Source of the DNA: Plectrocnemia conspersa
Taxonomy: Eukaryota; Arthropoda; Insecta; Trichoptera; Polycentropodidae
NCBI GenBank assembly: GCA_009617715.1
Contig: VTFK01000430.1
Span: 186,001-250,000 of the forward strand
Direction of reading: 5' to 3'
DNA: 64,000 bases
The notes under the pieces are model-generated. The model saw only the letters and a program-made list of their open reading frames with translations, was not told the origin of the DNA and did no database searches. Position 1 is the first letter of the stretch. Each line of letters begins with the position of its first letter. The position numbers and the translations under genes are program-made. Shown in pieces: positions 50,383 to 61,610 of the stretch.

Positions 50383-52774
50383 ATGTACAAGCTGGTGAGA
50401 TATAATATACATTTTGCTTATTTCATTTATGAAATTAAATTTTTAATCTGTAGTGATTATAAAAATAATAAATTTTTTTGCAATTTGCATTTAATAAGCT
50501 GTAGTGATTATAAAAATTAATAAAAAATTAATTTGCAATTTGCAAATAATTAAAAAATAATTATTTTTTAATTCGTTACTTTGATTTGATATGTATTTAT
50601 TATATAAAGATACATTGTCTGCTAAATTATTTTTATATGATATGCCAGTAATAGAAATGTCTATTATAATAAAAAAATGTCAAGATAAATAGGAGTTTTA
50701 TATCAAAATAAAATAAGGAAGTTTATTTATTTTTTAATGTCAATACCAAATCAAATGGCAATCATCTACTTTCTGTAGAAATTTATTTAAAGGTAAAAAT
50801 CTATTATTTTGTAGCAATTTTAAATAAAAAAACTTAATTAATTTAACTTCCCACGCATCACATTCACATAATCTTTTTTTCTACGGTGATATACCATTTT
50901 ATTCGCTATAAATCCGCTTAAAGCGGGATGTAGCGATTATTCTGGACAATAAAATTGATTTTATCATTATTGCTGTGGGGTTGACACGATTCAATTATGT
51001 GAAATAGGGGTCGTAGGCATGTAGAGTTTCGGACGTTAAGCAACGCGGATTTGAGCGTAAATACATGTAGAGGTACTTTGTCTAAATTTATAGGGTGGTA
51101 AGAAGATGTATGTGCACAATCAACAATGTTTGCCCGGTTTTAATTGAATCCCTTTGGTTAGATTTTGTGAGGGAAGCGTATTTATTTTTGTAGGAACGAG
51201 TTTAAAAACGACGTCCGGGAAATAAAGGATTGATATAAAACTCTCGCATGAGCGATCGCAGATTAAATGCGCAATTCTTTACGACGAGTCGTTTAGATTC
51301 ACTGAGCTGGGTGGTTTAGAATAAATAGACTTTTTGAAATAGCATACAACATAGATCAAATATATACAACATATATATCAAATTTTGTTGATAATAAAAA
51401 GCAAAAAAAGCAGGCAATGTATTCTTTTAATTTTTTAATTGAAAGAATTTACTTTGAAAATGGATAAAATTATATAGAACTAACAAGTAAAAACATGGCT
51501 AATGTATTTTTATATGAGAGCCAAAAATATGGTAATATACAAAGTACAAACCTTAAGGAATATATAAGACATATAAACAATTAAATTCAGTATCTGTTAT
51601 TATTTTTTTTAGTAAAATATTAATTAAAATACGCAAAAGCAATACTAAATTAATAAATTGTATTTTTATAACTAATAATAGTTTGGTTTAAAAAAATATG
51701 AATTAAAGTTTAAATAAACATTCAATATGATGTTTACCTTTCTAACTTTGTTTTTAGTATGAATTATAAAAAATACAGATCAAATTAAATTGTAAATAAA
51801 ACGTATTTTGATCCCCAAACTATTTCACTACAATTACAAGTTTTTTATATATTAATAATTTCATAACTGAAATTAAAATTGATACCGAATAATATACAAA
51901 CTTTATCACCCTGTATATGTGTTATTTAAGCATCAATATTTATTGTTATTTATTATATAAAATATGATCTTAATTAATTAGATAATGTATGTATATATTT
52001 AATCAAATAGACATCGACGATCGGTCGAGCGTGAAACCTATCTGTTTTTAATTTTAAGTATTCATTTAAATCAATTTATTAAACTTATTAATGCTATTTT
52101 ATTTAGTGAATTTGTTTATAAATACATAATAAATACTGTGCCTCAAATGTAATTATGCATAATTTAGCTGTTTAAAAAATTAAAATATCAATACAAATTT
52201 ATTTATTCATTTTGATATTCAATTAATCTAGTTGTTGATATTCACATGGTAGTAGTCTGTACTAATATTTATTTACAAGCTTATAATTATTATGTTTTTC
52301 TTAATTTTTTTGTTTATATTATATTAGTGTGGTATAACATATTTTTGTCTCCTGTTTTTTTAGGAATAGTATTGTTTTTGCAGTTACTGTATTTTAAAAA
52401 TTATTTGAATTTATATTTTATTTTTTCAGACCATATTCTTGGCTCTATTCGCCTGCGCCATGAGCGCACCATCTCCAGGGTACGTGGCACCTTTGGTGGC
52501 ACATCATCCTGTAGTGGCACACCACCCTGTAGCAGTATCCCACAGCAGCTCCTGTGGTCCACCACCACACGCCAGTGATCAAGGCCGTCCCTGTGGTGCA
52601 CCACGCCCCTGTGGTTCATCCAGTGCATGTTGTCAAGGCTGTTCCAGTGGTACATGCACCGACAGTCTTCAAAACTGTGCCAGTCGTGCATCCAGCACCT
52701 GTGATCAAGGCTTTGCCTGTTATACATCATGCACCAGCTGTCGTCGTTCATCATTAAAAAAAACATATCTATAA
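50383..52774 (+). pseudogene. Cuticle-type secreted protein D, one-base frame break
   Basis: Fourth cluster member. Exon 1 is 50383-50394 (M-Y-K-L), the intron is 50395-52429 (about 2.0 kb, much longer than in A and B), and exon 2 starts at 52430 after TTTTTTCAG. It reads MYKLTIFLALFACAMSAPSP, then VAHHPVVAHHPVAVSHSSS. After SHSSS (about 52550) the given frame turns into an unrelated Cys-rich tail running to 52774. The expected VVHHHTP-type repeats continue in the +1 frame to VVVHH-stop at 52757. At the same place gene B reads SHSSSVVHH, so one extra C in the CC pair at 52551-52552 explains the shift. AATAAA at 52847. It could be a sequence error, a fresh pseudogene, or less likely a real Cys-rich variant. 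The exon 1 to exon 2 pairing across 2 kb is inferred from phase and family structure. Confidence 0.72.
50448..50545 (+). repeat. Two-copy tandem duplication, period 51 bp
   Basis: CTGTAGTGATTATAAAAAT and TTTGCAATTTGCA recur at 50448 and 50499, just inside the first intron of gene D. Confidence 0.8.
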
Positions 52775-53251
52775 TATGCCAATCGATGCACAGTATTAAG
52801 AAAACATTTTTATATTATCCTTAAAAATGTCAAGTAATTTTAATTCAATAAAGTTATTTTTACTAATTTTTGGTTTATTGTAAATTATATTTTAATAAGA
52901 GATCATCTTATTCTGGAAGTTAAGTAAGGGTAAACGTGGCACAGTACGTTATGGTTTATGGTAAGAAAAAATATTATTTTAGTATTTTTGGTTAAAGAAC
53001 TACAGGTTTGATGATGAGGTAATGGACGGTAAATTGAAGATTTAACCGTGAAGCTCCAGTAAACACATTTAAAACATAATTGGAATCTGCAAAAGATTGG
53101 TAAGGTGTCAGATAAAAATTGGAACTCAATCAAGAAGAAGGAATAAACACATGCACTTATTTTTATTTAAATTTTTACTGGTGAAAAAAATAGATAACGT
53201 GCAATAAAATCAACCATTGCAGATAATGAAACTCAGTAATAACATTCTCCA

Positions 53252-53276
53252 TTTTGCTAGTCTTTGACTAGCAAAA
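53252..53276. repeat. Perfect short hairpin
   Basis: TTTTGCTAGTC, a TTT loop, and GACTAGCAAAA: 11-bp perfect arms. It lies about 400 bp after gene D's polyadenylation signal. No function can be assigned. Confidence 0.8.
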
Positions 53277-53832
53277 AACCGACTAATTAAAGAGCTTAGT
53301 TAATTTTTTAACAAATATCCAGATATCGAGACATTAAAGAACTCGGTATACCCAGGAAAAAATCATATGTATTCCACCTTAAGCATTGTCAAGGTCGTGT
53401 TTTGTAAAATTTTACGTATTTGTATTATAAGATTTTTTATGATAAATCGAAATTTAGATTCATCTTAACATATTACGGTCCGTTCAAGCGTTTTCGCGTG
53501 ATAGCTTAACTTTGCGGTCACTAGATTAAAAAATAATGTATCTTTAACTTGCTTTTAAATTTTATAAAAATAATATGTCTCAATATATATTATCTAGTTT
53601 TTTGTTAGACCAAGTTTTATATATAATTAAGCAAAATAACAAAAGCAAAAAATCGTTTTCTGATCAAAGTCATGTAAAATTAATATGTAATATTGGTCGA
53701 AATAACAGGATAGAACTGGATTTAAATTTAAATACAAATAAAATATTATAGCTAAATCTTTGTGGGTTCTAGAAAATACAGAAGGGCCAGAAAATACAAA
53801 TATTTTATTTTGCCTTTGAGGAAAAACTAGTC

Positions 53833-54345
53833 TTTCGTGTTAAAAGCGTCATAAACCAAATTGTGTTTACGACATGTTAGTATTTTTTTAGGCATTTAAA
53901 TAAAAAGTAAGTTTGTGCATATTACACGCGTCAATAAAACATTTAGATATTTTATCTAAAAGCACCAAAACGACCGTTTAGAACATTTTGCAAAATATTT
54001 TGTATTATATTGTATTGATAACACATCAAGATGCATAACGAAACATTATTATGTTGACACAATACAAAAAAAATAGTATGAAGACAGATAAATGATAACA
54101 TGTCTAATTACACCTTTAAATTGTCGTAATTGCATGTTGTAGTAAAAAGTAGGCGAGTATAAAAATTTTAAAAATCACGAATAACGATTACATAACCCCA
54201 ACCCTTTACTTGGAGCTTGTTTATGACTATACATCATTAAAAGCATTCACCTGAATGCAAGTTTTAAAAGCAAGTGAAGTAAAGTTGAACATAAAAATGA
54301 AAAAAAAACAGCCGCTTCCCCCTATACGTGTTTTCGAAACCACTG
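53833..54345 (+). repeat. Family R3 copy, single unit
   Basis: Begins TTCGTGTTAAAAGCGTCATA and ends at ACAGCCGCTTCCCCCTATAC (about 54308). It shares CTAATTACAC and CGTAATTGCA words with the 42591 copy. Confidence 0.65.
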
Positions 54346-56464
54346 AATCCTTTAAACGCATACAATTTAATTTTAATTAACAGTATATAGACCATATTAA
54401 AATAATTAGAAAATAATAATTTATAAATAAGTTAAGCTTTGTCTTACAAATAAACACAATGACACTCAGGTCAAAACATTTTTGTTTTATTTTAATAATC
54501 AATAAACTTTTGAGTATCCACTTTTGAGCAAGACATATATTTGACAATAAAAAAACGAGTTGATTCCAAATTTACCTCAGAACTGTAAGAATTTTTCCTT
54601 GAAATTGTGTCTAATGAAACTGTGAATGAAAGATGTTTAACCTTATAACAAAGTTATCTTTCTTGAAATTTGTTTATTATAACGGAAAAAGCAAATCTTA
54701 CTAAAAAAAATATATTTTTTAGTTTAATAGCACTTCGGTTAGTGTTAACGAAATGTAAAAAACATCTTAACCTTTAGAACAATAGGTTAAAATTGTAGGC
54801 TTATTTCAAATTTATAATAATGTTTTGACAAAAAATTAAGAAAGAAGAGGACCATGTCAATAGTTTTATATTTATTATAAAATATTATTATCTATATTTA
54901 TTTGTTTAGCATAACAACGTTTATAAAATATATATATCTTGTCCAAAAATAATCTATATAAAACTGTAAATGTATACAGAATTTTAGGTTCTTTACTAAA
55001 GTAGTTAGTTTTCTACAATTATTTTACTTAATAGTTATACTTTATATAGCTTGTAAATGTATATTAATAAAAAATACGAGGTTTAATGGAATAGGTAATC
55101 TTAAAAATATACATGTACAATTTTGATAGTTACTTGAAAAAGTTTATAAGAGAATTTTGTCAAAAAAGTATTGACATTTCCCAAAGGACGTGATCTTTAA
55201 GTCGCGTTACAACATTCAGAAAAAGTTTTACTAAAGAGGAGCTAAAATCGAATAAGAGCAAACTGCCTATTTTAACATTCGATAATTTATTTTTCTGAAC
55301 CGTCAATAATATATTATGAGATATATTATGTGACCAGAATCGTGAGTTACATATACATATATTTGCATTTAGTAACTAATTGATGCAATCCTATGTATTC
55401 AAATCAGTTGAACACCTTGGCCCGAACGTCGATATAATAGCTTACGAATCATTCATTCTATTTTGGCAGTGCGTTTCTAAATGTACCAGATTCATACATT
55501 AAGATGACATATCTGTGACTTGAAAAAAACAATCAATGTCATTTTTTTAAAACTTAATGCGCTTTTATATGCAGCGAATACATTGTGCTTTAAAAAGTTA
55601 TATTAATTTTAAAATGAAATCACGAAAATATTTTACATTTTTATAAACTCACAGATAAAATATATATTTAGGTATTATTTTATTGACCTGTTAAATAAAC
55701 AGTGTTTATTTACCATAGCTTCAACAAACAATGCATTTAAAAATAAAAATGAACTACTAGATAAAAAAAATGTGTAACTAAACAGAAGCACAAACTGTTT
55801 TAAAATAAATTAGGTTATTATTCAAAATCTTTTAATACTAATTTACGTTCTTTTATCAAGTCACAAATATTAAAATTCTCAGAAAGTATTTTATGTATAG
55901 CGTTTATATTCATTACAATAAAATATATTAATAATAATATTAGTTGAGTTAAGTAATAATTTTCTTTAGAAATAACATCATCAAAAGATTTATTTTTGTA
56001 AAATTGTTAACTACCATAATTTCTTGTTATTATTATAAAATATAATAATACCTAAGAAATGTCATTATTTAAATGTCGCTATTTATATTCTTAGAACAAT
56101 ACCCAACTTATTATTGTAAGGAGATCCTGCTTATATTTGTTATATTATATATTAAGATACGTTACTTGGAAAATATAATTTAAAATAATCTAATGTATTT
56201 ATAAAATGATTTTACTTTGATTTTAAACAAATCCTTGTTTAATAAAGCTTTTCCTAAAATAATATTTATACAATAAATCCAAGCTTATATTATACAAATT
56301 TTATTGTTTAATTATAGATCACCGTTTATGAACGACCTTTTATCGATTAGCTTAAGAATTTCAAGAGAATATCTTAATTAAAGGTCGCTATCCAGGGGTC
56401 ATATTGATTATTAAATTACCCGAAGCAGGGAGGTCTAATCGAAATTGATTAAAATGGTACTCAC

Positions 56465-56564
56465 CTATCCAAAGATACAGCTATGAGACTATATACTGAG
56501 GCTGCCACTGAAACACCCTGTACATAGGGAACGGTTTTGCACATCCACCATCCTAGTACCCAAG
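56465..56564 (-). CDS. SIFaR: SIFamide receptor-like GPCR, TM3 exon
   Basis: A 100-nt exon between acceptor ATTTTCAG (56565) and donor GTGAGT (56464-56459). It encodes [16 protein letters not shown] and [17 protein letters not shown], i.e. the end of extracellular loop 1, the conserved disulphide Cys at the top of TM3, all of TM3, and the start of the D-R-F motif (DRY equivalent). It enters in phase 1 and leaves with AG to be completed by the exon at 31190. The previous exon (TM1-TM2) is not recognisable up to 64000 and is presumably outside the window. Confidence 0.87.
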
Positions 56565-56565
56565 C

Positions 56566-58299
56566 TGAAAATTGAAAAAAAATATTTAACATAATTATAT
56601 TATATGCCTTTTGCTGGAAAACTAAATAAATAATCCTAGAAAATTTACCACGCTTAACCACAAACTTTCGTGTTTTTACCATGAATTTTATTACTGAGCT
56701 TCGAGAGGGACTTTGTAAAACGTAGGAAAAAAACATAATATAGAATTTTATACACGTCGTATTTTTTTCGAGTCAAATATCATTTAATATGGTAAACTTT
56801 TCATATTCTATATATTTCTTCGGTGTAACGGCGAAGGTTTTTCCTTTGTACTTTTTATTGCGTTTTTAATAAAAGCTATATTGCAATCGGATTTTTATTA
56901 ACGATCTTATTAAGCGATTGTAAAACACTTTGAATAAACATGAACGAGAAATATATATCTATCTGAATTGTAACGTTTTAGTAACGGGTCAATGAATTTC
57001 TCTCTTTAACAAAGAACGGTATTTAAAGACTATTTGTTTTGTAAAGAGAGGAGATTACTTTGTTTCAACTGTCATTTCAAGTTTCCTTTAAATACAATAT
57101 AGGCAATTTATTGTAGTATTAGTGCAACAAGTATCTTATTGTTGTATATGTGAGCAATAATATAACGCGTTTAAAAATATTGAATATTCAATAATTTCAA
57201 TTTCAATATATATGAAACGCTAATAAAATAATATTTTAACTGACACTTGGGTTAAAAATTATTTAAACTAATAAATATAAATTTATGAGCTCTCATCTGT
57301 AAGAGTTAATTTAATAATTACTACTACTAAATAACTATTCGTTATTCTTATATTTTTTTATTTATAAATACATCAAAAACCGACCAATTCTTTAATATAA
57401 ACTTTTATATTATTTCTTTATATAACAACGCAGGTAAAATTTTATTTTTATCTAGACCACAATTGTGCTCTTTTTTGTATAAACCATAGCAACTTCTAAC
57501 TAATCAACAAAAAAATAAAAAAAAAAACACTTTTTAATAGCCAAAATTATAGAAATCACTAATATTTTGATTAAATATTTTGCAGCTGTGGACTTTCTTA
57601 ATGGGTCATATTATTTTTTACAACTTTTAATATTTTATTAAGTCCATCTCAAGTATTTTTAAAGCTTAATTTAACTTAACATTTGTACTGATATCAAATA
57701 GTAAACGATGACATTTATATTTATTCATTAAATTAAAAGAAAAGAAAAATAGTTTGTATTGTACGGGGTCATTCAAACGCTGACTATTCAAACGACCATT
57801 TTAGATATTATGAAAAATAAATTATATTAAAATGAAATTGCTGCTGTATTTTATCCTAAGGTTGGATCTACTAAATATTAAAAATTAGCTTAAAATAAAT
57901 ACTTCAAGCAATCAATTTTTTTTAATAACTCGAACTGACTATGTTAATGCAAATAGATTATATACTAAAATAATCAAAGTTTGGACTTGGACAGTCTTTC
58001 TACTTCAAGCGTTAAATTTTGATCCTGCCCAGTTTAGAGACCCTAGGAGTTGACTTGAGTTGCGATACGATCTAAATACTATAACGTAACATATTTTATA
58101 ATATTTTTTAATGTCTTATAAACAGTTATTGGGAAATATCATCCCATATACTCCCACCACTTAATTTAAATAAAATGAGGAAAATGATTAGACATATGCG
58201 TTTAAGCTAGCGCTTTATATTTTGGATAATCTTTGCCATGTCAAATTTTCATAAACAAATTTCAAGGATAGTGTTAATTGAGATATCCACGATCAAGGC
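56566..58299. other. AT-rich intron or flank of SIFaR
   Basis: No exon with TM1-TM2 motifs (for example GNxxV or LAxxD) was found on the minus strand, and nothing else is recognisable. Confidence 0.55.
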
Positions 58300-58830
58300 C
58301 TAGCTATAATGGCGCGATTAGAGCCCAGTAATCACGTAGGCCTCGTAAAGACATGCAATTTAGAAATCACGACCAGGGCAGCGCGATCACGTGACACAGT
58401 TGCAAATGCGGCCCTGCGATTCCAGGGCCGGCTGATTTATTCATTGGCGGCGGCGGCTTGCATTCCGCGGGGCGAACGAAAACAAGAATGGGCAAGGACG
58501 CCGCTAGGAGCGTCGGTCAGGAAAAGGTCGCCAGCCCAGGTAGGCCAGTGACCTGACCTATTTACCGGCCGGCCAAGGAAACCTCGCTTGTCAGGTCATA
58601 CAAAATGTATGTGGCCGGCGATCAATTTTGAATGCGGCCCGCATTGATTTGTTGCGACTGCGGCGTGCCCCCAGACGAAAGCGATATTTTCAATTATGCG
58701 CTTGTCTGAAAAAGCTAGGTTCCACCACTGCCATTAGCTTAGATGAGCTTCGAGTCAATTTTTATCCCACACGCGCGTAGTCCCTATCGAGTTACCTTTA
58801 CCGTAGAACCCTTGAACGTGACATCTATGC
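58300..58830. promoter_or_regulatory. CpG-rich, GC-rich island, possible enhancer or alternative promoter
   Basis: The most GC-rich block of the window (GGCGGCGGCGGCTTGCATTC, CCGGCCGGCCAAGG, GCGGCCCGCATTG), with a CACGTG E-box at about 58388 and several AGGTCA half-sites. An 80-codon ORF over it has no recognisable motif. Its position upstream of the TM3 exon suggests a regulatory module of SIFaR, but this is inference. Confidence 0.45.
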
Positions 58831-59054
58831 CCGAACAGTCTTGAAATAATAATTGTTTTCGATTTCTCCCTTCTTTATTTTTAGTGTAGTACAGGATTTG
58901 GTCAAGGTGATTTTTAAGAAATATTTATATATGGCAAAATAAAATTATTCTATTTTAAATTAATTAATATTACACAAATTTTAATTCATTATAAATAATT
59001 TTTTTCTACATTTTATTGTAATTTTTTTGTCGTTTTTAATATGACAGATTCTCG

Positions 59055-59130
59055 TCCAATGCGTTACAACCGTGTAAACACAATCAACACCTACAAGTAA
59101 GTAATGAGACGCGAGACTGAAAGCAAAGTT
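59055..59130 (+). repeat. SINE-like repeat, copy 1
   Basis: CCAATGCGTTACAAC, ACCTACAAGTAAGTA and GAGACTGAAAG occur in the same order as at 61330-61420. Copy 1 lacks the hairpin and tRNA-like part present there. Confidence 0.65.
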
Positions 59131-59530
59131 TATAAATCAGATGGATAACGAATTTTGAATTTTGAAAGAATTTTGCATCTTGAAAATTATGTGAGATCAA
59201 ATATTATACTAACATTATAATGACCGGGTACCCGTTAAAAAATAACAAATTATTCGGTTTTTTTAAGAACGTGAGGGTAAACACGAGATTAGTGGGTGAG
59301 TGTGGTATTGCGAAATATTTTTATAATATTTTCTGTTATGAAAATTACAGTGTTTTTTTATTGTTGGTATTTGAAGGCTTATATGCATTTTTTTTAAAGA
59401 TTAGTATAAAAATGTATATTATAAACTATTTTTGTAGACACGCTCTTAAATATAATGATAATTTATAAGCAGTAAGTAAAAACATAGGATTACTTTTAAA
59501 TGAAAAAGCATTTCCTATGAAGTTTCTGAC

Positions 59531-59574
59531 AATTTTAAATAAACGATTAAAGCTTTAATCGTTTATTTAAAATT
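59531..59574. repeat. Perfect 44-bp palindrome without a loop
   Basis: AATTTTAAATAAACGATT-AAAG is followed immediately by its exact reverse complement. All 22 base pairs match, with no spacer. Confidence 0.95.
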
Positions 59575-61314
59575 TAAAGCTTTTTAAAACTAGCAAAACT
59601 CTAATTATTACTACCACTATTTAAGTTAAGTAAAGCGAAAACAAGGCAAAGATCAACATGCATTAAATTTAACACAACAGTTTTTTTTGTAAAAACGCAA
59701 TTTATTGATTTTCAATATTAAAATATTAGCAATAAAACTGCGCCTTTATATATTATACATATTATTTTATATACATATTATTTTTAAATAGTGTCCTAAT
59801 AATTTAACTATTTTTTTTTTATTGTATATAAAATATGTCCTTCAACTTCAGATTTAATTAAACGCAATTAGGAATAATATATATTTGGCTTTCGAAAACA
59901 ATTCTAAGTCTGTTTTTTAAAATTGCCTGCGCTTAATTTAGTAAGCTGTGAGCTTTATGATTCAGGATAAAATTCACTAGAACATTCTTTAAACCGAAAA
60001 CTATCGATTTGTTAGGTTTTTATTTGTGCTTCTTACATATTTTAATCATTGTAATTATTTAGAAAGACACTTTTTTAATAACCATATACGTTTATTCGAA
60101 ATGCTTAACTCTTCCTCTTTTTTTCTTGCTTCAGCAAGCTTTCTGCTTTTATTTGGTAATATTTATAGCAAGCTCCCGACATGTGATATAAAGCGGCATA
60201 AATTATTTATTTAGCACAATAGTGGTGGAACATCTATGTGCGATTGTTTCTGGCTGAGACTGTCCGGGATGAGAATTTTCGGACTTTGACCCGGCTAGGG
60301 AAAACACATAAACGTAAAATATGACATTTAGCACTCGTGGTTTAATTAAATATTTTTCTAATATGATTATATATTCTAGCGAATGTGTATATGTATTATA
60401 ACTATAGTATATATTAGCAGATTGTTAATTCAATATCTTAATAATAAAATAACTAGAAATTTGGAAACAATTATAGAAAAAGTTAAAATATAATATGCTG
60501 ATTAAAAATATACATGGCGCTGTATATATAGCATTTGAATATATGTTAAAATTATATATGTAAAGAAATTTGACGTTTCTCAAAATATTTTATGTGAAAG
60601 ACAATCACGAGACTTTAGGGAGAAACATTCTATGGAGACTGCATTTCAATAAATAATTTATTGGATAGTGTTGGTTATTCAACCAAACAGTAGAATTAGA
60701 TTTGTTGTACTGAAACAAAAGGGAGCTTTAAAAACAGAAGACAGATGTATAGTATAAAAAATAAGTGTATATGTATTCACTATATGAGCTGTCGATTTTG
60801 AAAGTGGGGCAAGTCTATATTATGTTATTGTTGGATAATTATTGGTTTACGTTTAAACTGATTTTAAAATATTAATAAGCAATAATAGACTTATTTTTTT
60901 TTTTTTTTACAGTTTTTTACCATAAAAATTTCATATGCAATATTTATATTCGCGTTATTTAAACAAAAAACATGTTATCAATAGGGCCCAATAGACTCAT
61001 CTCAATTTAAAAAAGCAATGATTTTATGAAAATGTGAATTTCCTGTTTTCAAGAGCTTAATCAAATAAATTGAAAAATCATTTACCAAAATAAATTACTA
61101 GTAAAAATTTTTCAATGTTATTTATATATATGATTGTGAATTGATTAAAAACAGACTCACTTTCAAAATCAACGGCTCATATATTGATACTTATTTGACG
61201 TATATTAAAATTATAAAATATTATCTTTGTACGGTAAAACCATGTTTAAATATATTAAAAAGGTGTCAATGAAAGTGCTTATTTAAAAAACAAATTATTA
61301 CATCTTTCGTTGTA

Positions 61315-61610
61315 ACCTGACAAGGCGTGAGCCCAATGCGTTACAACAGGAAAATCGATACCAACTGAGTATCAGAAATAATGAATACCTACAAGTAAGT
61401 ATTAATCACTAGACTGAAAGTCTGGGAGTCGGTGACATCTATATTATAAATTTTAAATTATTGTGTGCTATACAATTTATAATCAATAGATGTCACTGCA
61501 GCTAGGGCCGGTTTTTTTTAATAATAGCGCATTTTTATAAAAAAAATTGAGTGCCGCTGTCAGGGCTCGAACCCGCAACCTGAGAGTTAATAGTCTGAGA
61601 CGTTATTATA
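61315..61610 (-). mobile_element. tRNA-derived SINE (composite)
   Basis: Read on the minus strand: a tRNA-like head (GTCTCAGACTATTAACTCTC, AGGTTGCGGGTTCGAGCCC, with a good B box GGTTCGAGCC), then a body with a hairpin (TGACATCTAT arms at 61431 and 61484), then the segment shared with 59055-59130. The anticodon-loop TTAAC is reminiscent of tRNA-Asn. A second, poorer head lies at 15726-15792. Ends and target duplications were not determined. Confidence 0.65.

Larger units (their letters stand above)
31191..56464 (-). other. Giant SIFaR intron (about 25.3 kb) hosting an antiparallel gene cluster
   Basis: Runs from donor GATAG|GTGAGT (56464) to acceptor TTTCAG (31191); both exon edges are phase-compatible. 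Four plus-strand cuticle-type genes, a candidate small secreted peptide and several repeats lie inside. The stretches 31191-32127, 32550-36952, 37660-38880, 39085-40350, 41100-42590, 46316-50300 and 54346-56464 are otherwise AT-rich with no supported gene. Modestly GC-richer patches near 36200-36480, 48470-49130 and 50930-51320 may be regulatory. Confidence 0.85.

Noticed and set aside
58309..58551. 80-codon ORF in the CpG-rich island as the missing SIFaR N-terminal exon
   Set aside because: Wrong strand for SIFaR and without TM1/TM2-type hydrophobic segments or the conserved Asn/Asp motifs.
61550..61605. Functional tRNA gene on the minus strand
   Set aside because: B box and anticodon-arm-like sequence are present, but no pairing acceptor stem or proper D arm was found; it sits in a SINE-like repeat.
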